Positions 34,389-43,904 of a stretch of 64,000 bases of DNA are shown here, piece by piece. The stretch covers positions 141,426 through 205,425 of the forward strand of contig NZ_KZ614147.1 of assembly GCF_002886185.1 (NCBI RefSeq), written 5' to 3'. The position numbers were made by a program, and so were the translations under genes. The notes below the pieces were generated by a model. It did not search any database and was not told the DNA's origin. It saw only the letters and a list, made by a program, of their open reading frames with translations. Position 1 is the first letter of the stretch. Every line of letters begins with the position of its first letter. The DNA is from Salipaludibacillus neizhouensis (GTDB taxonomy: Bacteria; Bacillota; Bacilli; Bacillales; Salisediminibacteriaceae).

Positions 34389-35416
34389 ATAATACATCGG
34401 TTGAGTTTATTATAGCGGGCAGGCGTCAAAGACGTCGCCGATGGATAGTTGTTACTAGCTTCCTTACGGTACTTGCATGCATATTATGCTGTGCCATGCT
34501 TATACTTGGAAACACCATTTATCCGATAAAAGATGTCATCCGAGTGCTTACGGGAGAGAAGGTTGAAGGTGTATCTTTCGCGGTGAGTACCATACGACTA
34601 CCGAGAATGCTGGCAGGTCTTTTTGCCGGGTTTGCTTTCGGTATTGGAGGTACTGTCTTCCAGACGATGTTGCGTAATCCTCTCGCAAACCCAAATGTAA
34701 TCGGTATAACCTCCGGATCGAGTGCTGCGGCTGTTTTTTGTATAGTCATTCTTCAGTCTAGCAATGCTATTGTTTCCATTGCTTCGGTTATTGCAGGTCT
34801 TGCTACAGTCATATTACTTTATCTGTTTTCCAGAGGAACAACATTTTCAATCGGTCGGTTAATCCTAGTTGGTATAGGCATACAAGCCATGCTAAACGCC
34901 GTGATATCCTACCTTCTACTTGTTAGCGCACAACAGGATATTCCAGCAGCACTCCGATGGCTCAGCGGCAGCCTCAACGGCTCTCAATTACATACGCTTC
35001 CGCCTCTTGTTATATCGGTTTTGGTCTTTGCACCTATCACTATTGTGCTGGGGAAACATCTAAGCACATTGGAGCTCGGAGATCAAACGGCCACTTCTCT
35101 CGGAGTCAATACCGACAAGACCAGAATTGCGCTAATTTTAAGTGCCGTCTGCATGATTGCTTTGGCTACAGCAACCACGGGTCCTATCGCATTTATCGCT
35201 TTCCTTTCGGGACCAATTGCGAAAAGATTAGTCGGAGTTGGCTTCTCAAACATAATTCCGGCAGGTCTTGTTGGCGTGAATTTGGTTTTGGCATCAGATC
35301 TAATTGGACAATTTGCTTTTGAAGTCAGGTACCCAGTGGGCATCATAACCGGAATACTAGGAGCGCCATATCTAATCTACTTGCTAATCCGAATGAATCG
35401 AAAGGGAGACTTTTAA
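34385..35416 (+). CDS. Iron-siderophore ABC transporter permease 2 (FecCD family)
   Basis: 343 residues, start overlapping the previous stop by 4 bp (ATGA). Motifs IRLPRMLAGLFAGFAFGIGG, MLRNPLANPNVIGITSGS and GPIAFIAFLSGPIAKRLVG. Arg-rich cytoplasmic N-terminus (AGRRQRRRRW). Partner of permease 1, similar in layout to YfhA. Confidence 0.9.
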   Translation: MNNTSVEFIIAGRRQRRRRWIVVTSFLTVLACILCCAMLILGNTIYPIKDVIRVLTGEKVEGVSFAVSTIRLPRMLAGLFAGFAFGIGGTVFQTMLRNPLANPNVIGITSGSSAAAVFCIVILQSSNAIVSIASVIAGLATVILLYLFSRGTTFSIGRLILVGIGIQAMLNAVISYLLLVSAQQDIPAALRWLSGSLNGSQLHTLPPLVISVLVFAPITIVLGKHLSTLELGDQTATSLGVNTDKTRIALILSAVCMIALATATTGPIAFIAFLSGPIAKRLVGVGFSNIIPAGLVGVNLVLASDLIGQFAFEVRYPVGIITGILGAPYLIYLLIRMNRKGDF

Positions 35417-36264
35417 TGAAACCGACGCATCTTTTTCAAGCTGAACAAGTCATTGCGGGCTATGATAATAAACCTATTATCAAAGGAATAAGTCTTGTGA
35501 TCCCCAGTAATAAAATAAGCGTGATTATTGGAGCCAATGCCTGTGGAAAGTCTACACTGTTAAAAACAATGGCAAGACTTATCAAACCTATATCCGGCAA
35601 AATAACCCTTGACGAAAAGCCACTTAGCAAAATTCCACCTAAACAGTTGGCTCGCACTTTAGGACTTCTTCCGCAATCTCCTATTGTCCCGGAAGGAATA
35701 TCTGTTGCTGATTTAGTCGGTCGAGGAAGGTTTCCACACCAATCGATGTTTAGCGGGTGGAATAAAAAGGATTACGAAGCAGTAGCTGAAGCGATGGAAA
35801 TCATGAATATTACGGAACTCGCTAATCATCATATTGATGAACTTTCAGGCGGACAAAGACAGCGTGTCTGGATTGCAATGGCTCTGGCGCAACAAACTGA
35901 TATTCTATTTCTTGACGAACCGACAACCTTTTTAGATATCACGTATCAAGTCGAAATTCTTGACCTGCTCACAGACCTTAACCGAAAACACGGTACAACG
36001 ATTGTCATGGTTCTTCATGACATCAACTTGTCCGCACGCTATGCTAACAATATATTTGCTCTTCATGAAGGGAAGCTTGTGGCAGAGGGTGACCCGTCAG
36101 AGGTTATTACAAGCACATTGATTGAAGACATTTTCGGGCTTCATTGCACAGTAATAGAAGACCCCGTTTCAGGCTCTCCTTCTGTGGTACCAATAGGCAG
36201 ATATCATGTTAATGGCCTTAAAAAAACGAATATCGAAAAAAAAGTTCCTGCCCCACTATTTTAA
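35416..36264 (+). CDS. Iron-siderophore ABC transporter ATP-binding protein
   Basis: 282 residues. Walker A GANACGKST near residue 38, Q-loop LLPQSP, signature LSGGQRQRVWIAMAL, Walker B ILFLDEPTTFLD, switch His in MVLHDIN. FepC/YusV type. ATG overlaps the last base of the previous stop. The gene's 3' end overlaps the terminator stem. Confidence 0.92.
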   Translation: MKPTHLFQAEQVIAGYDNKPIIKGISLVIPSNKISVIIGANACGKSTLLKTMARLIKPISGKITLDEKPLSKIPPKQLARTLGLLPQSPIVPEGISVADLVGRGRFPHQSMFSGWNKKDYEAVAEAMEIMNITELANHHIDELSGGQRQRVWIAMALAQQTDILFLDEPTTFLDITYQVEILDLLTDLNRKHGTTIVMVLHDINLSARYANNIFALHEGKLVAEGDPSEVITSTLIEDIFGLHCTVIEDPVSGSPSVVPIGRYHVNGLKKTNIEKKVPAPLF

Positions 36265-36289
36265 AACATTGGGGACCAGGAACTTTTTT
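36241..36289 (+). terminator. Terminator of the siderophore operon
   Basis: AAAGTTCCTGCCCC pairs with GGGGACCAGGAACTTT (one bulge), followed by TTTTCC. It overlaps the last codons of the ATPase gene. From 36290 to 36690 no gene is seen. Confidence 0.85.
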
Positions 36290-36692
36290 CCTGTATTAGA
36301 AAGGGCAGTATAATTTCCTTTCATAAATTCAAGCATCAATTAACGTAACAGGTGTATCCTTGTTGATTTTATCCCCCCTCAATATACCTTAGTAACTTCA
36401 CCCATATTCATACAGCCCAAAACCCATGATTTACACCCCTCCATCAGGTCGAATTTCGTCAGCTTGAATTACTTTTACGGTAAATTCTTGCGCCTTTTTT
36501 CCGACCTTATAACACTTTTATTCTTGCTAACTCAAATGCTATTCGACTAAAGGAGAGCCCTTCAAGACACCACTCTATTGTTCGGATTCGCTCCCTCTGC
36601 TCGAAAACAAACAACAATCCTTAAATACAAATCTTGTCTGACATTATATGAAATGATGTCAACAATACCTGTGACGAAATTAGCTGTACATT

Positions 36693-36749
36693 AGATTGTT
36701 TATATGTTGGTAGCGCTTTACTATAGAAGTACAGAGATAAACAATCTCA
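36693..36749 (+). promoter_or_regulatory. mtl promoter region with cre site and flanking inverted repeat
   Basis: A cre-like site TGGTAGCGCTTTAC at 36708-36721 suggests CcpA control. It overlaps a -10 TACTAT (36719-36724) with a -35-like TTGTTT 16 bp upstream. An 11-bp perfect inverted repeat AGATTGTTTAT/ATAAACAATCT brackets the region and could bind MtlR. Confidence 0.6.
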
Positions 36750-36774
36750 GATAATTTAAAAGGAGGAACAAACA

Positions 36775-38196
36775 ATGGCACAAGAAAAAAGTACGATTCG
36801 TACAAAAGTTCAACATTTCGGTAACTTTTTAAGTAGTATGATCATGCCGAATATTGGGGCTTTCATCGCTTGGGGACTTATTACTGCACTTTTTATTCCA
36901 GATGGCTATTTCCCAAATGAAACGCTTGTTCAACTCGTTGATCCTATGATCCTTTATCTTTTACCTCTATTAATTGGTTTTACTGGTGGTAAACTCGTTC
37001 ACGGAGTACGTGGTGGAGTCGTCGGTGCCACAGCTACGATGGGTGTCATCGTAGGCGCAGACATACCGATGTTCATCGGTGCGATGATCATGGGACCTCT
37101 CGGTGGTTTTGTCATCATGCAACTGGATAAACTAGTTGAAGGTAAAATTAAGCCCGGATTTGAAATGCTCATTAACAACTTCACTGCTGGTATTTTCGGT
37201 GGTGCGTTAGCAATCTTTGGGTTACTAGGTGTCGGCCCTATTGTATCGGCATTTAGTCAAGCAATGGGGGCAGGAGTAGAAGTTATTGTAGATGCTGGTC
37301 TATTACCACTTGCAAGTATTCTCATTGAACCAGCAAAAGTATTATTTTTAAACAATGCGATTAACCATGGTGTACTAACACCACTTGGATTAGAGCAAGT
37401 TTCTGATGTAGGAAGATCAATTCTTTTCCTATTAGAAACAAACCCTGGTCCCGGCTTGGGAATATTACTAGCTTTCTGTTTCTTTGGCAAAGGGATGGCA
37501 AAGCGTTCAGCACCAGGTGCTGTGATCATCCACTTCTTTGGAGGGATTCATGAAATCTACTTCCCGTATATTCTCATGAAACCTGCATTAATACTAGCAG
37601 CTATCGCTGGTGGTATGAGTGGTATTTTCACCTTCAACCTACTTGGAGCAGGTTTGCCTGCAAGTCCGTCACCAGGTAGTATTATCGCCTACGCGCTCTT
37701 AACCCAGCCTGGATATTATATTCCCGTATTCTCCGGAGTCCTAGTTGCAACCATCGTTTCCTTTGTAGTTGCGGCTGTTATCTTGAAAGCTAGTAAAGAC
37801 AAAGGTGAAGACGATATCACAGAAGCAACCTCAAAGATGGAAGAAATGAAAGGAAAGAAAAGCAGTGTCTCTTCTTCCCTTGGAGCATCAACTGAGAAAT
37901 CGGAAAAAGAGTTCAATTACAAAGAAGTAAACAAAATTATCTTTGCCTGTGATGCCGGAATGGGATCAAGTGCAATGGGAGCTTCTATTTTAAAGAACAA
38001 AGTAAAGAAAGCCGATCTTGAGGTTGATGTTTCCAACACGTCGATTAGTAATATACCGGAAGATGCTGATGTTGTCATTACACACAAGGATCTAACGCCA
38101 CGTGCAAAAGAAAAACGCCCGGATGCAGAACACATTTCGGTTGAAAATTTCTTAAGTAGTCCCGAGTATGATAACCTTGTGGAAAAGCTAAAGTAA
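36775..38196 (+). CDS. mtlA: PTS mannitol transporter subunit IICB
   Basis: 473 residues. EIIC domain with about eight helices (IIMPNIGAFIAWGLIT start, GGIHEIYFPYILMKP substrate loop) and a C-terminal EIIB domain with phosphorylated Cys392 in IFACDAGMGSS. Transports and phosphorylates mannitol. SD AAAAGGAGG. First gene of mtlA-mtlR-mtlF-mtlD. Confidence 0.95.
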   Translation: MAQEKSTIRTKVQHFGNFLSSMIMPNIGAFIAWGLITALFIPDGYFPNETLVQLVDPMILYLLPLLIGFTGGKLVHGVRGGVVGATATMGVIVGADIPMFIGAMIMGPLGGFVIMQLDKLVEGKIKPGFEMLINNFTAGIFGGALAIFGLLGVGPIVSAFSQAMGAGVEVIVDAGLLPLASILIEPAKVLFLNNAINHGVLTPLGLEQVSDVGRSILFLLETNPGPGLGILLAFCFFGKGMAKRSAPGAVIIHFFGGIHEIYFPYILMKPALILAAIAGGMSGIFTFNLLGAGLPASPSPGSIIAYALLTQPGYYIPVFSGVLVATIVSFVVAAVILKASKDKGEDDITEATSKMEEMKGKKSSVSSSLGASTEKSEKEFNYKEVNKIIFACDAGMGSSAMGASILKNKVKKADLEVDVSNTSISNIPEDADVVITHKDLTPRAKEKRPDAEHISVENFLSSPEYDNLVEKLK

Positions 38197-38230
38197 CGCA
38201 GTCAAACGACTGTAGCGGAGTGATAAAAAC

Positions 38231-40354
38231 ATGTATGTTTCTGCGAGAGACCGACTAATTCTAGAGCTTCTCATCCAGCAACGAGAGGGAGTTACTGTCC
38301 GAGAGATAGCTAACTCTCTCCATGTTAGTGAAAGAACCATTCATCGAGATTTAAATACATTTACCTCCCTTCTTCAGCCTTACGAACTTGTATTAGAAAA
38401 AAAGGCTGGAAAGGGAGTTATATTAAAAGGGGCTAAGGAACAAGTCGATCAATTTAACCAGGATTTACAAGATGCTAACTACTTTGATTTTTTACCCGAA
38501 CAAAGACAAGTACTGATCGCCTGTAAATTATTAGAATCCTTGGAACCCCTCAAACTTCAATCTTTAGCAACTGACTTGAATGTGACCGTTGCAACCGTCA
38601 GCAGTGACTTGGAAAAAGTGGATGCCTGGTTGTTAACACACGGTGTTACCACTGAAAAACGACGAGGACTAGGCATTCAAATTACTGGAACAGAGTCTGC
38701 AAAAAGACGTGCAATCAGCAGAATACTAGCGGAAAACTTTAATGAATCAGATATTTTACAATACATTAGGCGACGAATTCCAAGCAATGATACTGACGTT
38801 TCCCAATCAATAGCCGGGCAGCTACTTGGTTTTATTAATGTTGATAAACTTAAGGTTGTCGAGGAAGCTGTAAAAAAGATTAACCAATCCCTTCCTTATA
38901 AAATTGCTGATTCTGCCTATATTGCCTTGGTTGTTCACCTCGCATTAGCAATAGAGCGTATTACAAAAGGCGAAAGAATTACAATAAACAAGGAGCTTTC
39001 GAGTCATTTAAAAGTAAAAAAAGAGTACACCCTGGCAAACGATCTTGCTACAGAATTGGAAATGAAGTTTGGACTTCATATACCTGAAGCCGAAGTTTGC
39101 TATATTACGATGCATCTTAGGGGAGCCAAGTTCCGCCATGATCAACATATTTCCTTTAATGAAGACAACCTTGATACAGCCATGATTGCCAAGCAGTTAA
39201 TGACTCATGTTTGCAAAGGGTACGACGTCGATCTAGCAAATGACAATTCACTTTATCAAGGGTTGTTGGCACATTTGGATCCCGCACTTTACCGGTTAAA
39301 ACAAGGGATGCATATTCACAATCCTTTGCAAGATAAAATACAGCATAACTACCCGAAGCTATTTGATAAAGTAAAACAAGCATTTAATGACGTTTTACCC
39401 CACCTTTCTATTCCAGATGAAGAAATTGGATTTCTTGTCCTGCACTTCGGCTCAGCCATCGAAAGAGATGACAACAGACGCAGACATAAAGCACTCGTTA
39501 TTTGCTCCAGTGGTATTGGGTCTTCAAAAATGATCGCGAGTAGATTGCAAAATGAGTTTCCAAACATTATTGATGTGAAAAATATATCGATGTTTGAATT
39601 AGATCAGAAAAATTCTGAAGAGCTCGATTTGGTGATATCAACCATTCCACTAGTCGATCATTCAATCGATTATGTGCAAGTGAATCCATTTTTGACGGAT
39701 GAGGATGTTCGAAAAATTGAAGATTACATTGAAAGGAAAGAACACCTGTCATCAGTAAATGAACATATGGGCAGAAAGATAACCAATGAAAAAGGCGCAG
39801 ATATGATTAATACCGCAGAAGCAACCACAATGTTGACACAAATGCACCGTAGTCTTCCGGTTACGATCGACTTGCTTCATCACTTTAAAGTTTATGTAAA
39901 TACCCATAAAAAAGATATGTGGAAATCGGTATTTGATGTTGTGCTGCATTTGAAAGAGCAAGGGATAATAACTAACCCGGAGGAAGTTGTTGATCATCTG
40001 AAAGTTCGAGAAGAAATGTCGGGTCTTGGTATCCCAAACACCGTGATGGCACTCTTTCATGCACGAAGTGATCATGTCGAAAAACCGGTATTTATTATCA
40101 ATGATTTAACGAATTCTTCTAGAGTTGACTCAATGGATGGGGAGACGATAGAGATGACAAGAATCTTATTAATGCTTGGGCCAACTGACATGTCCGAAGA
40201 AGAAACAGAAGTACTAAGCTCAATCAGTAGTATGATCATCGACAGTGAGGAAAGTACGGCTTTGTTTGAATCCGGAACTGAAAAAGAAATTTCCAATCAT
40301 ATAAGTCGTAAAATGATCGTTTTTTATCAAAATCATTTAAAGAAGGAGAGTTAA
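38231..40354 (+). CDS. mtlR: Transcriptional activator MtlR (BglG/PRD family)
   Basis: 707 residues: DeoR-type HTH (VTVREIANSLHVSERTIHRD), Mga-like HTH near 110-130, two PRDs (His in VVHLALAIE and TMHLRGAKFRH; VLHFGSAIE), an EIIB-Gat-like domain (VICSSGIGSSKM) and an EIIA-Mtl-like domain (FHARSDHVEKPV). PTS phosphorylation sets its activity. Length is as in B. subtilis MtlR (~694). Located inside the operon rather than apart as in B. subtilis. Confidence 0.95.
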   Translation: MYVSARDRLILELLIQQREGVTVREIANSLHVSERTIHRDLNTFTSLLQPYELVLEKKAGKGVILKGAKEQVDQFNQDLQDANYFDFLPEQRQVLIACKLLESLEPLKLQSLATDLNVTVATVSSDLEKVDAWLLTHGVTTEKRRGLGIQITGTESAKRRAISRILAENFNESDILQYIRRRIPSNDTDVSQSIAGQLLGFINVDKLKVVEEAVKKINQSLPYKIADSAYIALVVHLALAIERITKGERITINKELSSHLKVKKEYTLANDLATELEMKFGLHIPEAEVCYITMHLRGAKFRHDQHISFNEDNLDTAMIAKQLMTHVCKGYDVDLANDNSLYQGLLAHLDPALYRLKQGMHIHNPLQDKIQHNYPKLFDKVKQAFNDVLPHLSIPDEEIGFLVLHFGSAIERDDNRRRHKALVICSSGIGSSKMIASRLQNEFPNIIDVKNISMFELDQKNSEELDLVISTIPLVDHSIDYVQVNPFLTDEDVRKIEDYIERKEHLSSVNEHMGRKITNEKGADMINTAEATTMLTQMHRSLPVTIDLLHHFKVYVNTHKKDMWKSVFDVVLHLKEQGIITNPEEVVDHLKVREEMSGLGIPNTVMALFHARSDHVEKPVFIINDLTNSSRVDSMDGETIEMTRILLMLGPTDMSEEETEVLSSISSMIIDSEESTALFESGTEKEISNHISRKMIVFYQNHLKKES

Positions 40355-40357
40355 AAT

Positions 40358-40795
40358 ATGACTAAACAAGTTTTAGCAAAAGAAAACGTAATTCTTAATG
40401 CAAAGGTATCGTCTAAAGAAGAGGCTATTAAAAAAGCCGGCCAACTTTTAGTGGATGGTGGATATGTAGACCCATCCTATGTAGACAAAATGTTTGAACG
40501 AGAAGAGATTACTTCCACCTATATGGGGAATCTAATCGCTATTCCTCATGGGACTGAGGATGCCAAAGAGAGTGTTCTAGCCTCTGGAATATCTATCCTC
40601 CAAATTCCTGAAGCCATTGATTTTGGAAACGGGAATGAAGTGAAAGTTGTCTTTGGTATTGCCGGCAAAAATAACGAACACCTTGAGATCCTTTCTCAGA
40701 TTGCGATCCTATGCTCTGAAATGGAGAATGTCGAAAAAATTGTCAACGCTACTTCAGAAGATGAATTGCTAGCTTTATTTAGCGAGGTGGAATAA
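40358..40795 (+). CDS. mtlF: PTS mannitol-specific EIIA component
   Basis: 145 residues. Phosphorylated His64 in IAIPHGTED; EIIA-Mtl start VLAKENVILNAKVSSKEEAI. Passes phosphate from HPr to MtlA. SD GAAGGAGAG. Confidence 0.95.
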   Translation: MTKQVLAKENVILNAKVSSKEEAIKKAGQLLVDGGYVDPSYVDKMFEREEITSTYMGNLIAIPHGTEDAKESVLASGISILQIPEAIDFGNGNEVKVVFGIAGKNNEHLEILSQIAILCSEMENVEKIVNATSEDELLALFSEVE

Positions 40796-41932
40796 ATGAA
40801 GGCCTTACACTTTGGCGCCGGAAATATCGGACGCGGTTTTATTGGTAAAATCCTAGCTGATGCAGGTTACAGTATTACTTTTGTGGATGTGAATCACGAA
40901 GTCATTGATGCCTTAAACGAGATGAATTCTTATCATGTACACTATGCGGAAGAAGACAAACGTTCCTTTGAAATTACGAACGTTCAAGGACTGCATTCAC
41001 AAAAAGACGAAGCCCAAGTTATCGAAGCTATTGCTTCTGCGGATTTAGTGACTACTGCGGTAGGTGCACATATTCTTCCCCATATCGCGGCCACTTTAGC
41101 AAAGGGGTTGATTGCCAGGCCTACTTCACAGCCCCCCTTAAATGTCATCGCTTGTGAAAATGCTTTGGGTGGAACGGATCTATTAAAAGCAGAAGTCGAA
41201 AAACACCTCTCCTCAGAGGACTGGGACTACGTTTTGGAAATTGTTGGTTTTCCAAACGCGGCTGTTGATCGGATCGTTCCCATCCAAAACCAAACAAATC
41301 TCTTGGATGTATTAGTAGAACCGTTTTTTGAATGGGTCGTCGAACGAAAAAATATGAAGGGTGACCTTCCTCCTGTAACTGACATTCATTTCGTTGATGC
41401 CTTAGAAGCTTATATTGAACGGAAGTTGTTCACGGTAAACACTGGTCATGCGGCAACCGCATATTTTGGCTACCTAGATAATAAAAAGACAATCCAGGAA
41501 GTGTTAGAGGACGAAGCAATCAAACGACAAGTCAGGTCTGTTCTTGAAGAGACGGGAAGGTTAATTTGCGAGAAGCATACCTTTGATAGTGAAGATCATG
41601 AACGTTATATTGAAAAGATTCTTCAAAGGTTCCTAAATCCATTTATTGTAGATGAAGTAACAAGGGTTGCTAGGCAGCCAATCAAAAAACTCGGTCATAA
41701 TGAACGTCTTGTTAGTCCAGCTGTGCAGTTGTTAGACAAAGGTATCGAAATAGATGCCTTATACGATGTGATCGTTGCTGCATTAAAATTTGATTATCCT
41801 CAAGACGATGAGGCAGAAGAGTTACAAAAGAAACTTAACGATAGTGGTATTCAAAAAGCATTTAGTTCCATATCCGGATTAGCTGAGGATCATACCATCG
41901 TAAAAGAAGTCGCACGAAGATATGCACAGTAG
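40796..41932 (+). CDS. mtlD: Mannitol-1-phosphate 5-dehydrogenase
   Basis: 378 residues. N-terminal GAGNIGRGFIG NAD-binding motif, then FVDVNHEVIDALN; catalytic K/H region NTGHAATAYFGYL. Oxidises mannitol-1-phosphate to fructose-6-phosphate. Starts immediately after the mtlF stop codon with SD within it (GCGAGGTGG). Confidence 0.95.
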   Translation: MKALHFGAGNIGRGFIGKILADAGYSITFVDVNHEVIDALNEMNSYHVHYAEEDKRSFEITNVQGLHSQKDEAQVIEAIASADLVTTAVGAHILPHIAATLAKGLIARPTSQPPLNVIACENALGGTDLLKAEVEKHLSSEDWDYVLEIVGFPNAAVDRIVPIQNQTNLLDVLVEPFFEWVVERKNMKGDLPPVTDIHFVDALEAYIERKLFTVNTGHAATAYFGYLDNKKTIQEVLEDEAIKRQVRSVLEETGRLICEKHTFDSEDHERYIEKILQRFLNPFIVDEVTRVARQPIKKLGHNERLVSPAVQLLDKGIEIDALYDVIVAALKFDYPQDDEAEELQKKLNDSGIQKAFSSISGLAEDHTIVKEVARRYAQ

Positions 41933-42023
41933 CTATTCTCCCGTTTACAGTCATAAAAAAACTTTGTTTTTTTTCTCTATTTTGTTGCTTTTGTTATCAA
42001 GGAAGGTTGTTTGGAAGAATTAC

Positions 42024-42109
42024 CGCTCCCTTTCCGTGGATGATCCGCGAGCCTCCTCGAGCATACTGACGCTCTGCGGGGTCTCGCTTGGATCATTCTT
42101 CCACAGGAG
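42024..42109. repeat. GC-rich dispersed repeat, copy 1
   Basis: CGCTCCCTTTCCGTGG, GCCTCCTCG, CTGCGGGGTCT, CAGGAG. It is an inverted counterpart of 42279-42360. This kind of repeat is common in intergenic DNA of several Bacillaceae, from memory. Confidence 0.6.
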
Positions 42110-42278
42110 TCTCGCGGATTCTTCCAAACAACAATTTTTTATAGAGGATGAGCGAAGCCGCTGCATTGTTTAAGCCTGGTCTGAGTGGTTTTCTCAGTAC
42201 AGGCGAGCAGTGTGTGTAGCCATTGCACTTAACAGGCTATTTTTTTGAAAAAACAACTCGAAGTAGCGAAGGTGGCGA

Positions 42279-42360
42279 CTCCTGCGGAATTAGCAAGGAC
42301 TGAAGACCCCGCAGGGCGAACTACCCGAGGAGGCTGAAGTCGTTGCCCGCGGAAAGCGTC
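42279..42360. repeat. GC-rich dispersed repeat, copy 2 (inverted)
   Basis: CTCCTGCGG, AGACCCCGCAG, CGAGGAGGC, CCGCGGAAAGCG. Together with copy 1 it fills most of the 41933-42480 gap; no gene is seen there. Confidence 0.6.
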
Positions 42361-42445
42361 CACCTAGAGCGGATTCGAGCATCTTTGTTCGACGAAAACA
42401 ACAATCTTTAAAAAACCGATATTTTATAAATTCTTATCTGTTAAA

Positions 42446-42476
42446 AAAAGCTCATCCGCATTCGGATGAGCTTTTA
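42446..42476. terminator. Terminator of glmM
   Basis: AAAGCTCATCCG/CGGATGAGCTTT with loop CAT; on the minus strand followed by TTTTAAC. It also has T's on the plus side, so may work both ways. Confidence 0.85.
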
Positions 42477-42480
42477 CTTT

Positions 42481-43842
42481 CTATTCTAACGATCCTAACT
42501 CTCTTTTAATTACATCCACAATTGTTTGCACATGTTTATCGCAAAGCTCCTCGGTAGGCGCTTCTGCCATCACACGAACTAATGATTCTGTACCAGAAGG
42601 TCTAACTAGAATTCGTCCTTCCCCTTCTAATTCTCCTTCAATTGCAAGAATTTCAGCCGCAATCACTTCGCTATTATGGAGAGCATTTTTATCTGCTACA
42701 CGAACATTAACGAGCTTTTGCGGGTATTTCTTCATTTCTCCTGCAAGTTTTGATAACGGCATATTTGAAGCTTTCACGATTTGAACGAGCTGAAGCGCCG
42801 TTAAGAGACCATCCCCAGTTGTACTGTAATCAAGAAAGATGACGTGTCCGGATTGTTCTCCGCCTAGGTTAAACCCTCCATTACGCATTTCTTCCATTAC
42901 ATATCGATCTCCCACAGCAGTCTGTTTCGTTTCGATACCTTCCATTTCCAACGCTTTGTAGAAACCGAGGTTACTCATCACCGTTGTGACTGTTGTATCA
43001 TGATTTAAACGACCTGTGTTCTTCATATACTTAGCGCATATGTACATAATTTGGTCCCCATCAACAATATCACCATTTTCATCCACAGCAATAAGTCGAT
43101 CAGCATCTCCGTCAAAAGCAAGACCAATATCAGCACCTTTTTCTTTGACTATTTTGACTAACTCTTCTGGATGGGTTGATCCGAAACCATCATTAATATT
43201 TATCCCGTTCGGAGAGGCTCCGATGACCGAAATTTTATCTGCGTCTAAATCAGCAAATATATGATTTGCTAAAGGTGAAGCTGCCCCGTGTGCACAATCT
43301 AGTGCAATATGCATTCCGGAGAAGTCTCCAACAATCGTTTGTTTTAAGAATTGTAAGTATTTTTGACCACCTTCAAAGTAATCATTCACTGTTCCAATGT
43401 CAGCACCAACCGGTCGAGGTAGTTCATCTTCCATGTTGTCTTCTTTATTTAGCAGAGCTTCTATTTCTTCCTCTTGCCTGTCAACTAATTTAAAGCCATC
43501 TGATCCAAAGAACTTGATGCCATTATCTTCTACAGGATTGTGGGATGCAGAAATCATGACACCCGCGTCTGCACTTAATGCTTTTGTTAAATAAGCTACC
43601 CCTGGTGTAGAAATAACACCAAGACGCATAACTTCAGCACCAATGGAGAGTAATCCAGCTACAAGAGCCCCTTCTAACATATGTCCGGAAATTCTTGTAT
43701 CTCGGCCAATTAAAATCTTTGGCTTTGTTGTTTCTTTCGTGAGGACATAGCCTCCGAATCTACCTAGTTTAAAAGCTAGTTCCGGAGTTAATTCTTTATT
43801 TGCTATCCCTCTTACTCCATCAGTTCCAAAAAACTTTCCCAT
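42481..43842 (-). CDS. glmM: Phosphoglucosamine mutase
   Basis: Converts glucosamine-6-phosphate to glucosamine-1-phosphate. About 453 residues from ATG 43840-43842 ([12 protein letters not shown]), SD GGAGCG. Catalytic phosphoserine S100 in MISASHNP, metal loop DGDADR, sugar loop GGEQSGH, phosphate loop [12 protein letters not shown]. Last gene of the cdaA-cdaR-glmM unit, separated from glmS by ~11 kb. Confidence 0.96.
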   Translation of the reverse strand: MGKFFGTDGVRGIANKELTPELAFKLGRFGGYVLTKETTKPKILIGRDTRISGHMLEGALVAGLLSIGAEVMRLGVISTPGVAYLTKALSADAGVMISASHNPVEDNGIKFFGSDGFKLVDRQEEEIEALLNKEDNMEDELPRPVGADIGTVNDYFEGGQKYLQFLKQTIVGDFSGMHIALDCAHGAASPLANHIFADLDADKISVIGASPNGININDGFGSTHPEELVKIVKEKGADIGLAFDGDADRLIAVDENGDIVDGDQIMYICAKYMKNTGRLNHDTTVTTVMSNLGFYKALEMEGIETKQTAVGDRYVMEEMRNGGFNLGGEQSGHVIFLDYSTTGDGLLTALQLVQIVKASNMPLSKLAGEMKKYPQKLVNVRVADKNALHNSEVIAAEILAIEGELEGEGRILVRPSGTESLVRVMAEAPTEELCDKHVQTIVDVIKRELGSLE

Positions 43843-43904
43843 TAACAATCGCTCCTAACATTCATCTTTTTCATCGATATATTCATACCAAAAACTCATA
43901 AAAT

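Noticed and set aside
41922..42173. 83-codon frame after mtlD
   Set aside because: It overlaps the end of mtlD and then runs through the GC-rich dispersed repeat; no SD.
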